From positions 1-11,467 of the forward strand of contig DRMK01000312.1 of the NCBI GenBank assembly GCA_011322575.1: DNA of 11,467 bases, read 5' to 3'. The notes beneath the pieces were generated by a model. It saw only the letters and a program-made list of their open reading frames with translations. It did no database searches and was not told the origin of the DNA. This DNA comes from Gammaproteobacteria bacterium. GTDB taxonomy: Bacteria > Pseudomonadota > Gammaproteobacteria > Thiohalospirales > Thiohalospiraceae. The translations under genes were made by a program, and so were the position numbers. Positions 1-7,829 of this stretch are shown piece after piece (the stretch's first letter is position 1; each line of letters begins with the position of its first letter).

Positions 1-265
<265 letters not shown>

Positions 266-376
266 TCAAGGCAAAAATCGGGATTCAGCTCGCAAAGGGC
301 GATGGCCATTCGCTGCGCGGAGAGCCTTGCCCTGAACGCTGGCAGGCCAACTGAATCCTGATTTATTACCTTGAAA

Positions 377-389
377 GAGTAATATACTC
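377..389 (+). promoter_or_regulatory. Candidate -10/operator region upstream of uvrB
   Basis: GAGTAATATACTC is a short dyad (GAGTA / TACTC around ATA) at the outer end of the right repeat arm. It contains two overlapping -10-like hexamers, TAATAT and TATACT, 29-37 bases before the uvrB ATG. There is no good -35. The third copy of the repeat keeps the GAGT-N5-ACTC symmetry. No LexA-type CTGT-N8-ACAG site is visible between 206 and 416. Confidence 0.3.
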
Positions 390-416
390 GAAGAGAGCGT
401 TCTACAGAATCCCCCC

Positions 417-2435
417 ATGTCCCGACCTTTCCAGTTGCAAGCCCCCTTCGAGCCCGCCGGTGATCAGCCGGAGGCGATCCGGCAGCTGGTGGCCGGTCTG
501 CAGTCCGGACTGGCCGGGCAGACCCTGCTCGGGGTGACCGGCAGCGGCAAGACCTTCACCATCGCCAACGTCATCCAGCAGCTGCAGCGCCCCACCATAA
601 TAATGGCGCACAACAAGACCCTGGCGGCGCAGCTCTACGGGGAGTTCAAGGAGTTCTTTCCGCACAATGCGGTGGAGTATTTCGTCTCCTACTACGACTA
701 CTACCAGCCGGAGGCCTATGTGCCCTCCTCGGACACTTTCATCGAGAAAGACGCCTCCATCAACGAGCATATCGAGCAGATGCGGCTCTCGGCCACCAAG
801 GCGATCCTGGAGCGGCGCGATACCATCATCGTTGCCACCGTATCGGCCATCTACGGCCTGGGCGACCCCCAGTCCTACCTGAGCATGATGCTGCATCTGT
901 CGCGCGGGGAGCTGGTGGACCAGCGCCGCATCCTGCGCCGGCTGGCGGAGCTGCAGTACACCCGCAACGATGTAGAGCTGCGCCGCGCCACCTACCGGGT
1001 GCGGGGCGAGGTAATCGACATCTTTCCGGCGGAGTCGGAGCGCGAGGCGGCGCGCATCGAGCTGTTTGACGATGAGGTGGAGACCCTCTCCTGGTTCGAT
1101 CCGCTCACCGGCGAGGTGTTGCGCAAGGTGCCGCGCATCACCATCTATCCCAAATCCCACTACGTGACCCCGCGCCAGACAATCCTGGACGCCATAGAGC
1201 AGATCAAGGTGGAGCTGCGGGAGCGCCTCGAGCAACTCCGCACGCAGAACAGGTTGGTGGAGGCGCAGCGGCTGGAGCAGCGCACCCGCTTCGACATCGA
1301 GATGATGCTGGAGCTGGGCTACTGCTCCGGCATCGAGAACTACTCGCGCTATCTGTCCGGACGCAGTGCCGGGGAGCCGCCCCCCACGCTGATGGAGTAT
1401 CTGCCGCCGGACTCCCTGATGATCGTGGATGAGAGCCATGTAACCATCCCCCAGATCGGCGGCATGTACCGGGGAGATCGCTCGCGCAAGGAGAACCTGG
1501 TGGAGTACGGCTTCCGCCTCCCCTCGGCGCTGGACAACCGCCCGCTGCGTTTCGAGGAGTTCGAGCGGCTGATGCCGCAGGCCATCTTTGTCTCCGCCAC
1601 CCCTGGAAGCTACGAGGAGGAGCACTCCGGCCAGGTGGTGGAGCAGGTGGTGCGGCCCACCGGTCTGCTCGATCCGGAGATCGAGGTGCGCCCCGCCACC
1701 ACCCAGGTGGACGACCTGCTGTCGGAGATCCACAAGCGGGCGCAGCTGGGGGAGCGGGTGCTGGTGACCACGCTCACCAAGCGGATGGCGGAAGATCTGA
1801 GCGACTATCTGGCGGAGCACGGCGTGCGGGTGCGCTACATGCACTCCGATATCGACACCGTGGAGCGGGTGGAGATCATCCGCGACCTGCGCCTGGGGGA
1901 GTTTGACGTACTGGTGGGGATCAACCTGCTGCGCGAGGGGCTGGACATGCCCGAGGTGTCGCTGGTCGCCATCCTGGACGCGGACAAGGAGGGTTTCCTG
2001 CGCTCGGACCGCTCCCTGATCCAGACCATCGGCCGCGCCGCCCGCAATCTCAACGGCAAGGCCATCCTCTACGCGGAGCAGATCACGGGCTCCATGCGCC
2101 GCGCAATCGACGAAACCGAGCGGCGCCGCGCCAAACAGATCGCCTTCAACCAGCAGCACGGCATCACCCCCAAGGGGATCAGGAAAAAGGTGCAGGACAT
2201 CATGGAGGGCGCCTATCCGGGCGCCCCTGCATCGCCCGCCCGGTACGCCCGGGTAGCGGAGGAGCTGGCGGAATATGCCGCCCTGTCCGGAGACCAGCTG
2301 GCCAGGAAGGTGAAGGAGCTGGAGCGGCAGATGTTCCGGCACGCCCAGGAGCTGGAGTTCGAGCAGGCAGCCAAACTGCGAGACCAGATCAGGATCCTGG
2401 AGGAGCAGAATCTGGGCCTGATTTCCGAGAGATAA
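417..2435 (+). CDS. uvrB: Excinuclease ABC subunit B (UvrB)
   Basis: UvrB is the damage-verifying helicase-like subunit of nucleotide excision repair; it receives damaged DNA from UvrA2 and recruits UvrC for the dual incisions. The 672-residue product is full length for the family. Visible landmarks are Walker A GVTGSGKT at residues 39-46, the tyrosine-rich beta-hairpin region around residues 92-102 ([11 protein letters not shown]) that clamps DNA, the Walker B-type DESH at 338-341, the C-terminal helicase half with the segment [24 protein letters not shown] (given here only as a landmark near residues 503-526), and a C-terminal UVR domain near 628-664 that contacts UvrC. The ATG at 417 matches the usual N-terminus ([13 protein letters not shown]), although the preceding bases are a run of C with no good Shine-Dalgarno sequence. 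It appears to be a single-gene unit, divergent from aspC. Confidence 0.98.
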   Translation: MSRPFQLQAPFEPAGDQPEAIRQLVAGLQSGLAGQTLLGVTGSGKTFTIANVIQQLQRPTIIMAHNKTLAAQLYGEFKEFFPHNAVEYFVSYYDYYQPEAYVPSSDTFIEKDASINEHIEQMRLSATKAILERRDTIIVATVSAIYGLGDPQSYLSMMLHLSRGELVDQRRILRRLAELQYTRNDVELRRATYRVRGEVIDIFPAESEREAARIELFDDEVETLSWFDPLTGEVLRKVPRITIYPKSHYVTPRQTILDAIEQIKVELRERLEQLRTQNRLVEAQRLEQRTRFDIEMMLELGYCSGIENYSRYLSGRSAGEPPPTLMEYLPPDSLMIVDESHVTIPQIGGMYRGDRSRKENLVEYGFRLPSALDNRPLRFEEFERLMPQAIFVSATPGSYEEEHSGQVVEQVVRPTGLLDPEIEVRPATTQVDDLLSEIHKRAQLGERVLVTTLTKRMAEDLSDYLAEHGVRVRYMHSDIDTVERVEIIRDLRLGEFDVLVGINLLREGLDMPEVSLVAILDADKEGFLRSDRSLIQTIGRAARNLNGKAILYAEQITGSMRRAIDETERRRAKQIAFNQQHGITPKGIRKKVQDIMEGAYPGAPASPARYARVAEELAEYAALSGDQLARKVKELERQMFRHAQELEFEQAAKLRDQIRILEEQNLGLISER

Positions 2436-2448
2436 TATTCAAGCAGCC

Positions 2449-2475
2449 TGTTGCGCAAGCGCAACAAGCGTTGCG
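2449..2475 (+). other. Overlapping alternative hairpins after uvrB
   Basis: Just after the uvrB stop, 2449-2466 can fold as TGTTGCGC-AA-GCGCAACA. The segment CGCAAC at 2460-2465 can pair instead with GTTGCG at 2470-2475. The two structures exclude each other. No T-run follows, so neither is a canonical intrinsic terminator. This may end uvrB transcription in a factor-dependent way, or be a mere repeat of the GTTGCG motif. Confidence 0.35.
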
Positions 2476-2485
2476 GGCAGTGTAC

Positions 2486-2491
2486 TATAAT
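2486..2491 (+). promoter_or_regulatory. Consensus-like -10 hexamer (TATAAT) in the porin leader
   Basis: A perfect TATAAT lies 133 bases before the porin start, but no recognisable -35 hexamer stands 16-18 bases upstream. Its last base overlaps the FNR-type box at 2491-2504, so an activator bound there could not help this promoter and might repress it. Confidence 0.25.
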
Positions 2492-2504
2492 TGACACATA
2501 TCAA
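2491..2504 (+). promoter_or_regulatory. FNR/ANR/CRP-family operator upstream of the porin
   Basis: TTGACACATATCAA matches the FNR consensus TTGAT-N4-ATCAA at nine of ten specified positions (C for T at the fifth). In class II FNR promoters the box is centred at -41.5. A start site near 2537-2539 would place it there, and a weak -10-like CAGTAT lies at 2525-2530, giving roughly -40. This suggests oxygen-responsive or nitric-oxide-responsive control of the porin. The match is seen directly; the regulator and the direction of control are inferred. Confidence 0.5.
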
Positions 2505-2623
2505 GGCCGGATTTTTGAGTTGTGCAGTATCGTGTGGCCCACGGCTGAAGCTACGGCTCCATCAGGCTTGCAGCTATGAAATCTGGATTTTGGGTAACAT
2601 CACATCAATATGGAGTAGGGAAA

Positions 2624-3820
2624 ATGGTTAACAAAAGATCTGTTTTCGCATTGGCAAGCGCCGCGTTTCTGCTGGCGCCGGCAGCATATGCGCACACCTT
2701 TACCGATGCCTTGACCGGCGGCACACCTTCTCTCGACATGCGGTTGCGGATGGAGAATGTCAGCGATGATGCCAAGCCGGATGATGCAAATGCACTTACT
2801 TTGCGCACCAGGCTCGGTTACATGACCCAGGACTATGCCGGATGGAAAATATTTGGAGAGATGACCAACACCTCGGCCTTTGGTGATCATGATTATGCCT
2901 CTCCTGATGCCAAAGGCGCCATGAAAACCACCTATGCCAAAGTCGCTGATCCCGAATTGAGCCGCATCAACCAGGCATGGGTAAGTTACTCAGGAGTTTC
3001 CGATACGGTATTCAAGCTGGGCCGCCAGCGGGTCATTCTGGATAATGCGCGCTTCGTAGGTAATGTTGGTTGGCGGCAGACTGAGCAGGTCTACGATGCA
3101 CTGGTTGTTGCCAACACCTCGCTGCCTGATACCACACTGATTTATGGCTTTGTCTCACGGGCCTACAATATCGTTGGCGCGGAAGTGCCATCACAGTCCC
3201 ATGTTGTGAATATCAGCTACAATGGTTTGCCGTTTGGCAAGATCACCGGTTATGCATATCTGTTAGATCTGCAGAAGGATAGTGGTGCCCTTGACAGCCA
3301 AACTTTGGGGCTGCGTTTTGGTGGAAAACAGGCTCTGAGTGACGATTTCAACTTGCTTTATGCTCTGGAGTTCGCCAATCAGGGCGAGTATGCTGATGCC
3401 AATGATGGCCGCGACGCTAACTATACCAAGCTTGAACTAGGCGGTAGCTTTGCTGGGGTAACAGCAAAGGTGGGCCAGGAAAAACTGGGTGGCGATGGCA
3501 CTTACTCCTTCCAGACTATTCTGGCAACCAAGCACGCCTTCAATGGCTGGGCGGACAAGTTCCTGACTACACCAGCTAACGGTCTGGTGGATAACTACTT
3601 CTCCATCGGCGCCAAGCCAATGGGCATCAAGTTGCTGGCGGTCTATCATACCTTCTCTGCCGACGAAGGAGGCGATGATTACGGCAAGGAGCTCAACCTG
3701 TTGGCGGCGAAGAAGCTTGGCAAAAACTACAGTGTCGGGCTGAAATATGCCAACTATGAAGCGGATACCCACGGAGATGATACCAATAAAGTATGGCTGT
3801 GGGGCCAGCTCAAGTTCTGA
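2624..3820 (+). CDS. Outer-membrane beta-barrel porin, alginate-export-like family
   Basis: The product is a secreted outer-membrane barrel, probably a passive channel for small solutes; the substrate cannot be told. From the ATG at 2624 it has 398 residues. Residues 1-23 (MVNKRSVFALASAAFLLAPAAYA) are a typical Sec signal peptide with an AYA cleavage site. The mature part has many alternating amphipathic segments and ends in ...WGQLKF, with the terminal phenylalanine that marks barrel proteins for BAM assembly. The block LGRQRVILDNARFVGNVGWR near residue 140 resembles the conserved GRQ...D..R..G...WRQ motif of alginate-export-like porins, so other porin families are less likely. An in-frame ATG at 2576 exists, but GGAG at 2612-2615 and the clean signal peptide favour 2624. 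An FNR-type box lies upstream and a strong terminator downstream. Its sequence is visibly more AT-rich than its neighbours, which may reflect high expression or transfer. Confidence 0.82.
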   Translation: MVNKRSVFALASAAFLLAPAAYAHTFTDALTGGTPSLDMRLRMENVSDDAKPDDANALTLRTRLGYMTQDYAGWKIFGEMTNTSAFGDHDYASPDAKGAMKTTYAKVADPELSRINQAWVSYSGVSDTVFKLGRQRVILDNARFVGNVGWRQTEQVYDALVVANTSLPDTTLIYGFVSRAYNIVGAEVPSQSHVVNISYNGLPFGKITGYAYLLDLQKDSGALDSQTLGLRFGGKQALSDDFNLLYALEFANQGEYADANDGRDANYTKLELGGSFAGVTAKVGQEKLGGDGTYSFQTILATKHAFNGWADKFLTTPANGLVDNYFSIGAKPMGIKLLAVYHTFSADEGGDDYGKELNLLAAKKLGKNYSVGLKYANYEADTHGDDTNKVWLWGQLKF

Positions 3821-3846
3821 TCTGAATCTGACAAGATACCAGCCAG

Positions 3847-3877
3847 GCCGGCGGGTGCTTCACCCGCCGGCTTTTTT
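3847..3877 (+). terminator. Strong rho-independent terminator of the porin gene
   Basis: GCCGGCGGGT pairs perfectly with ACCCGCCGGC (10 bp, loop GCTTC), followed at once by six T residues (3872-3877). It starts 26 bases after the porin stop codon. The T-run overlaps the stop codon of the convergent trpC gene (3876-3878). On the minus strand the hairpin is not followed by a T-run, so termination of trpC there would be weaker. Confidence 0.93.
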
Positions 3878-4682
3878 ATTGTGAAGGGGCAAACATAGCC
3901 GCCAGCTCCTCTCCCGGATCGTCCGCCCTCATCAGCGCCTCCCCCACGAGAAAGGCGTGCACCCCGTTGTTCCGCATCAGCCTGACATCCTCCGCCGAAT
4001 GGATGGCGCTTTCGGTAACCACCAGGCAGTGTGGCGGAATGGACGGCAGCAGCTCCAGCGTGGTCTGCAGTGATGTCTCGAAGCTGCGCAGGTTGCGGTT
4101 GTTGATCCCGATCAGCGGCGGATCGAGAGCCAGGGCGCGCTCCAGCTCCTCCCTGTCATGCACCTCCACCAGAACATCCATCCCCAGCCGCCGCGCCAGG
4201 GCGGAGAACTCCGCCAGCTGGGCATCGCTGAGGACGGTGACTATCAGCAGGATGCAATCAGCCCCCAGGGAGCGGGCCTCGTGGATCTGGTAGGGGTCGA
4301 TGATGAAATCCTTGCGCAGTACCGGCAGCGAGCAAGCGGCGCGGGCCCGGCCCAGATATTCGTCTGCCCCCTGGAAGAAGTCCCGGTCGGTCAGTACCGA
4401 CAGGCAGGTGGCGCCGCCTTGCGCATAGCTGCGGGCGATCTCCGCCGGATCAAACTCCTCCCGGATTATCCCCTTGCTGGGAGAAGCCCGCTTGATCTCG
4501 GCAATTACCGCCGCTCCGCCCTCTTTGATACGCCGCCGGATGGCGCCTGCGAAACCGCGGACCGGCGGCGCGGATTCGGAGCGCCGCCTCATCTCGTCGG
4601 CGGGTACGCAGGCGCGGCGCTCGGCTATCTCCTCCGCCTTGCGGCGCAGGATGCGCAGCAGGATGTCCGGCGGCCTCTCCAT
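3876..4682 (-). CDS. trpC: Indole-3-glycerol phosphate synthase
   Basis: This monofunctional enzyme (268 residues) converts CdRP to indole-3-glycerol phosphate, the fourth step from chorismate to tryptophan, in the cytoplasm. The TIM-barrel active-site residues are in their family positions: E62 and K64 in [12 protein letters not shown]124 in LRKDF, E173 in LVEVHD, N195 in GINNRNL, and E224-S225 in VTESAI, where many homologues have SESGI. The phosphate-binding end [13 protein letters not shown] is present. It is not fused to a PRAI (TrpF) domain, unlike the E. coli enzyme. The ATG shares a base with the trpD stop codon (TAATG), implying translational coupling. The stop codon lies inside the T-tract of the porin terminator. 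Confidence 0.97.
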   Translation of the reverse strand: MERPPDILLRILRRKAEEIAERRACVPADEMRRRSESAPPVRGFAGAIRRRIKEGGAAVIAEIKRASPSKGIIREEFDPAEIARSYAQGGATCLSVLTDRDFFQGADEYLGRARAACSLPVLRKDFIIDPYQIHEARSLGADCILLIVTVLSDAQLAEFSALARRLGMDVLVEVHDREELERALALDPPLIGINNRNLRSFETSLQTTLELLPSIPPHCLVVTESAIHSAEDVRLMRNNGVHAFLVGEALMRADDPGEELAAMFAPSQ

Positions 4683-5698
4683 TACAGGGTGTTGCTGAAC
4701 CGGATCAGCTCCTCGAGACGCTTGCGAGCGGTCCCCCGCGCCAGAACCTCCCGTGCTCTTTCCACCCCCTGTTTCAGCGAATCCGCGACGCCGGAGGCGT
4801 AGATGGCCGCTCCCGCGTTCAGAACCACTATGTCCCGTGCCGGCCCAGCCTTGTCGTCCAGCACCTGGCGCATCATCTCCAGGCTGTGCCCCGGCCTGTC
4901 CACCACCAGGGAATCCAGGGCGTTTCGTTCCATGCCAAACTGTTCAGGGGTGATCTCCAGATGATGCAGGGCGCCCTCTTTCAGCTCCACTGCGCGGGTC
5001 GGTCCGGAGATGGTGATCTCGTCCAGCCCGTCCAGTGCGTGCACCACCAGCACGTGACGGCTGCCGAGCCGCTCCAGCACCCTCGCCAGAGGCTCCAGCC
5101 ACCGCTCATCGAACACCCCCAACACCTGGTTGCGGGCCCCGGCCGGGTTGGTGAGCGGTCCCAGCAGGTTGAACATGGTGCGGATCCCCATCTCCCGGCG
5201 CGGACCGATGACATGCTTCATCGCGCCATGGTGGCGGGGGGCGAACATGAAGCCGACTCCCACCTTTGCGATACAGAGGGCCACCTGTTCCGGGGTGAGC
5301 TCCAGATTGACGCCGGCCGCCTCCAGCACATCGGCACTCCCGGATTTGCTGGAGATGGAGCGGTTGCCATGCTTGGCTACATGGGCGCCGGCGGCCGCCG
5401 CCACGAACGCGCTGGTGGTGGATATGTTGAAGGTGGAGGCCCCGTCGCCCCCGGTCCCGCAGGTATCCACCAGGTGGGAAGCGTCGATCTCGACCGGGGT
5501 GACCAACTCGCGCATCACCGCTGCGGCGGCGCTGATCTCGTCCACCGTTTCACCTTTCATGCGCAGTCCGGTGAGAAACGCGCCGATCTGCGCATCGCTC
5601 GCCTTTCCCTCCATCAGCAGATGCATTACCTGCTTCATCTCGCTGCTGTCGAGATCGCGATGTTCGGTTACCGCTCGAATTGCCGATTGCATATCCAT
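4682..5698 (-). CDS. trpD: Anthranilate phosphoribosyltransferase
   Basis: TrpD joins anthranilate and PRPP to give phosphoribosyl-anthranilate, the second step of tryptophan synthesis. From the ATG at 5698 the protein has 338 residues, normal for the stand-alone enzyme. It shows the PRPP loop GTGGD at residues 81-85, the KHGNRS...SKSGSAD block at 109-123, and the anthranilate-site RREMGIRT near 167-174 followed by [10 protein letters not shown]. An in-frame TTG at 5767 would add 23 unconserved residues and falls in a candidate -35 element, so it was rejected. No glutamine amidotransferase (trpG) is fused or adjacent; the upstream neighbour is a tRNA gene. It overlaps trpC by one base. Confidence 0.97.
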   Translation of the reverse strand: MDMQSAIRAVTEHRDLDSSEMKQVMHLLMEGKASDAQIGAFLTGLRMKGETVDEISAAAAVMRELVTPVEIDASHLVDTCGTGGDGASTFNISTTSAFVAAAAGAHVAKHGNRSISSKSGSADVLEAAGVNLELTPEQVALCIAKVGVGFMFAPRHHGAMKHVIGPRREMGIRTMFNLLGPLTNPAGARNQVLGVFDERWLEPLARVLERLGSRHVLVVHALDGLDEITISGPTRAVELKEGALHHLEITPEQFGMERNALDSLVVDRPGHSLEMMRQVLDDKAGPARDIVVLNAGAAIYASGVADSLKQGVERAREVLARGTARKRLEELIRFSNTL

Positions 5699-5738
5699 GG
5701 GCTGGAACCTGTCGGGTCGGGAAACAGTGGTAGAGAGG

Positions 5739-5767
5739 ATTTTCCCGCCCAATCGGAGCGGGGTCAA
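5739..5767 (-). promoter_or_regulatory. Candidate sigma-70 promoter for trpDC
   Basis: On the minus strand TTGACC (5767-5762) is separated by 17 bases from GAAAAT (5744-5739), about 40 bases before the trpD ATG. The -35 is good and the -10 is mediocre. No Trp-rich leader peptide or attenuator hairpin with a T-run is visible between the tRNA and trpD. Transcription may also enter from ispB and the tRNA. Confidence 0.45.
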
Positions 5768-5804
5768 GTTGGCGCGCCTTTGGCGTTTGGCCGCCGATAA
5801 GCGC

Positions 5805-5881
5805 TGGTCGGGGTGAGAGGATTTGAACCTCCGGCCCCTGCCTCCCGAAGACAGTGCTCTACCAGGCTGAGCTACACCCCG
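5805..5881 (-). tRNA. tRNA-Pro (anticodon CGG)
   Basis: The minus-strand sequence folds as a full cloverleaf of 77 bases. The acceptor stem CGGGGTG pairs with CACCCCG, the discriminator is A, and CCA is encoded (5807-5805). The anticodon stem is CTGTC/GGCAG with loop TTCGGGA, giving anticodon CGG, which reads proline codon CCG. The T-loop GGTTCAAATCC is canonical, and the C at position 1 is typical of bacterial proline tRNAs. Its first base (5881) immediately follows the last base of the ispB stop codon, so it is probably cut from the ispB transcript by RNase P. No T-run hairpin follows. Confidence 0.97.
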
Positions 5882-6850
5882 TCAATAGGTTCGGTTGACC
5901 GAGAACTCCGCAAGGGTGAGCAGCGCCTCTCTGTATGGAGAGTCGGGAACTCTCTCGAGGGCTGCCTTGGCCTTTTCGGCCTCCTCCCGGGCGGCTTGGG
6001 CAGTGTACGCGATGGCGTCGGTGGTTTCAATCACTTCCCGGATCCGGTCTATCTCGTCCAGTCCACCCTGCTCTATGGCATGGCGCACCAGGGCGGCCTG
6101 CTCCGGTGTGCCATTGCGCATGGCGTGGATAAGCGGCAGAGTGGGTTTCCCTTCCGCCAGATCGTCACCAACGTTTTTCCCAATCTCCTCCCCGGGGGCG
6201 CTGTAATCCAGCACGTCGTCCACCAGCTGGAACGCGGTCCCCAGGTACATGCCGTAGCTGGCCATATCCTGCTCCAGATCCGGGCCGCTGCCGCTGAGTA
6301 CCGCCCCGAGCCGTGATGCCGCCTCGAACAGCTTGGCGGTCTTGTAGTGGATTACCTTGATATAACGCTCCTCGGTGGTGTCGGCATCGTGGCAGTTGAG
6401 CAGCTGCAGAACCTCTCCCTCCGCGATGGTGTTGGTGGTTTCCGCCAGGATCTCCATTACCCGCATATTCCCCACCTCCACCATCATCTGGAAAGAGCGG
6501 GAATAGAGAAAGTCGCCTACCAGCACGCTTGCCTCGTTGCCCCACAGGGAGTTGGCGGTCTCCTGGCCACGGCGCTGCTCGGAGCTGTCCACCACGTCGT
6601 CGTGCAGCAGGGTGGCAGTATGGATAAATTCTATGATGGCGGCAAGATCTATGTGGCGCTCTCCCCGGTAGCCCAAGGCGTGCGCCGCGAGCAGCACCAG
6701 CACCGGCCGCAGACGCTTGCCACCGCTGTTTACGATGTGATGGCCGATCTGGTTGATCAATACCACCTCGGAGGAGAGACGCCGTTTGATGGTATCATTC
6801 ACCGCATCCATATCGGATTTGATCAGCGCATAGACATCTTCTATTTTCAT
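5882..6850 (-). CDS. ispB: Octaprenyl-type polyprenyl diphosphate synthase
   Basis: IspB is the trans-prenyltransferase that extends farnesyl diphosphate with isopentenyl diphosphate to make the side chain of ubiquinone. The 322 residues match E. coli IspB in length. Motifs seen are GGKRLRP at 43-49, the first aspartate-rich motif LLHDDVVD with DDVVD at 84-88, the second LVDDVLD with DDVLD at 211-215, and GKNVGDDLAEGKPTLPL after it. The exact chain length is not readable; octaprenyl is the usual gammaproteobacterial product. The start is ATG 6850 with GGGGA just upstream. Longer in-frame starts are excluded because the -10 element of a strong promoter lies at 6891-6896. The TGA stop (5884-5882) abuts tRNA-Pro with no gap. 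It is divergent from engB. Confidence 0.96.
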   Translation of the reverse strand: MKIEDVYALIKSDMDAVNDTIKRRLSSEVVLINQIGHHIVNSGGKRLRPVLVLLAAHALGYRGERHIDLAAIIEFIHTATLLHDDVVDSSEQRRGQETANSLWGNEASVLVGDFLYSRSFQMMVEVGNMRVMEILAETTNTIAEGEVLQLLNCHDADTTEERYIKVIHYKTAKLFEAASRLGAVLSGSGPDLEQDMASYGMYLGTAFQLVDDVLDYSAPGEEIGKNVGDDLAEGKPTLPLIHAMRNGTPEQAALVRHAIEQGGLDEIDRIREVIETTDAIAYTAQAAREEAEKAKAALERVPDSPYREALLTLAEFSVNRTY

Positions 6851-6890
6851 GAAATCCCCGATGGAGTGGTATCGTTCGGTGAGCTTGTGC

Positions 6891-6919
6891 ATCCTAGGGG
6901 GGCGTCTGGAAGCTGTCAA
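6891..6919 (-). promoter_or_regulatory. Sigma-70 promoter of ispB
   Basis: On the minus strand a perfect -35 TTGACA (6919-6914) is followed by a 17-base spacer and TAGGAT (6896-6891), four of six to the -10 consensus. The predicted transcript would start near 6884, leaving a leader of about 34 bases. It lies in the 80-base gap shared with the divergent engB gene, so the two may interfere. Confidence 0.7.
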
Positions 6920-6930
6920 GCGGGGCCGCC

Positions 6931-7548
6931 ATGAATAGCACCTACCGCAAGACCAGATTCCTGCTCGGCGCCCACCAGCTGCGCCAGCTGCCCGCCGATG
7001 ACGGGATCGAGGTGGCATTCGCCGGCCGTTCCAATGCCGGCAAATCCAGCGCCCTGAACACCATAACCGGCATCGGCTCGCTGGCGCGAACCAGCAAGAC
7101 TCCGGGACGGACGCGGCAGATCAACCTGTTCCAGCTGGATGACTCACGCTATCTGGTGGATCTGCCCGGATATGGTTATGCCAGGGTGCCCGAGCGGGTC
7201 AAGCAGCACTGGCAGCACACCCTGGAGCGTTATCTGCAGACCCGCGCCTCGCTGCGCGGCCTTGTGCTGGTCATGGACATACGCCACCCGCTCAAGGAGT
7301 TCGACCGGCAGATGCTGCTCTGGTGCCGGCAGGTGGAGATGCCGGTGCACATCCTGCTCACCAAGGCGGACAAGCTGAAGCGGGGGGCGGCACAGCGCAG
7401 TTTGCGCCAGGTGGAAGGATATCTGGGAGAGATTCGGCTGGGGCAGGCCGGGGTGCAGACGTTTTCATCCCTCAACCGTACCGGCGTCGAGCAAGCGCGG
7501 GGGCGCCTGGATGAGTGGCTGGGGTTCTCCGTCAAGGTTACAAATTAG
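6931..7548 (+). CDS. engB: Ribosome biogenesis GTPase EngB (YihA/YsxC)
   Basis: EngB is an essential GTPase of the TrmE-Era-EngA-YihA-Septin class that acts in assembly of the 50S subunit. The 205-residue protein is a single G domain: G1 GRSNAGKSS (residues 32-40), switch I with [10 protein letters not shown]3 DLPG (77-80), G4 TKAD (144-147) and the G5-like SSL (179-181). All nucleotide-binding residues are present. The ATG at 6931 gives the usual short N-terminus. The TAG stop (7546-7548) lies in the left target duplication of a MITE-like element. The right copy of that duplication carries CAG at the equivalent place, so the ancestral reading frame may have been 18 codons longer, ending at TAA 7878-7880. 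The present end is compatible with homologue lengths. Confidence 0.97.
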   Translation: MNSTYRKTRFLLGAHQLRQLPADDGIEVAFAGRSNAGKSSALNTITGIGSLARTSKTPGRTRQINLFQLDDSRYLVDLPGYGYARVPERVKQHWQHTLERYLQTRASLRGLVLVMDIRHPLKEFDRQMLLWCRQVEMPVHILLTKADKLKRGAAQRSLRQVEGYLGEIRLGQAGVQTFSSLNRTGVEQARGRLDEWLGFSVKVTN

Positions 7549-7550
7549 GA
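7543..7550. repeat. Left target-site duplication of the MITE-like element
   Basis: AATTAGGA directly flanks the left tip and contains the engB stop TAG. It equals the right copy except for T in place of C at the fourth base. Confidence 0.65.
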
Positions 7551-7821
7551 AGGTCTTCCTCAAATCGTGTGGGTGAAATGGTAAATCACCGCGTAGCGGC
7601 TCCATCCTTGACAGGCGGAATGCACGCCACATACTCGGTAACCAGAAGGGGATTGGGGGCTGTTTGGCTGGGGAGTGGCGGATATCCACCACCTGCGCAA
7701 ACTGCAAGCGGTCCGGCTATCCCAAAGTCTCCCCAATCCCCTTCTGCCGACCATCTTCCGGCGTGCATTCTGCCTGTCAAGGATGATTTACCATTTTACC
7801 CACACGATTTGAGGAAGACCC
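7551..7821. mobile_element. MITE-like non-autonomous element, 271 bp, with long terminal inverted repeats
   Basis: The ends are inverted repeats: 7552-7588 against 7784-7820 match at 36 of 37 positions, 7605-7628 against 7760-7783 at 23 of 24, and 7643-7658 against 7731-7746 at 16 of 16. The outer tips read GGTCTTCC...GGAAGACC. The arms continue imperfectly toward a central dyad at 7675-7692 (GTGGCGGATATCCACCAC). No plausible coding region lies inside. It is flanked by AATTAGGA (7543-7550) and AATCAGGA (7822-7829), an 8-bp direct repeat with one mismatch, as expected for a target duplication. The GG tips and 8-bp duplication are compatible with mobilisation by an ISL3-type transposase, but that assignment is inference and no transposase is in the window. 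Confidence 0.82.
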
Positions 7822-7829
7822 AATCAGGA
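7822..7829. repeat. Right target-site duplication of the MITE-like element
   Basis: AATCAGGA directly flanks the right tip. Seven of eight bases match the left copy, and it also matches the AATCAGGA form found (as its complement) in the dispersed repeat arm at 351-362, which suggests that C is the ancestral base. Confidence 0.65.

Noticed and set aside
371..399. TTGAAA at 371-376 as a -35 element of uvrB
   Set aside because: At 16-18 bases downstream only G/A-rich hexamers occur, and the same TTGAAA in the other arms also lacks a -10; a sigma-32-type CCCCAT partner is not at the right spacing either.
402..2342. 646-codon open frame on the minus strand across uvrB
   Set aside because: It is antisense to the clear uvrB gene, its protein is a low-complexity G/L/H/Q-rich sequence with no recognisable domain, and such long antisense frames are common in GC-rich genes.
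2576..2623. Upstream ATG of the porin adding 16 residues
   Set aside because: It would place non-hydrophobic residues before a complete signal peptide and has no Shine-Dalgarno sequence, while GGAG precedes the ATG at 2624.
4886..5800. 304-codon plus-strand frame across trpD
   Set aside because: It is the complement of conserved trpD codons, with no motif or ribosome binding site.
5699..5804. Tryptophan attenuator or leader peptide before trpD
   Set aside because: No short frame with clustered TGG codons and no hairpin with a T-run is present.
5805..5881. tRNA-Pro as an integration site for a genomic island
   Set aside because: No integrase gene, repeated tRNA 3' end or foreign segment is adjacent; both flanks are housekeeping genes.
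6851..7018. N-terminal extension of IspB by 56 residues
   Set aside because: It overlaps engB, is not conserved in the family, and lies upstream of or inside the ispB promoter.
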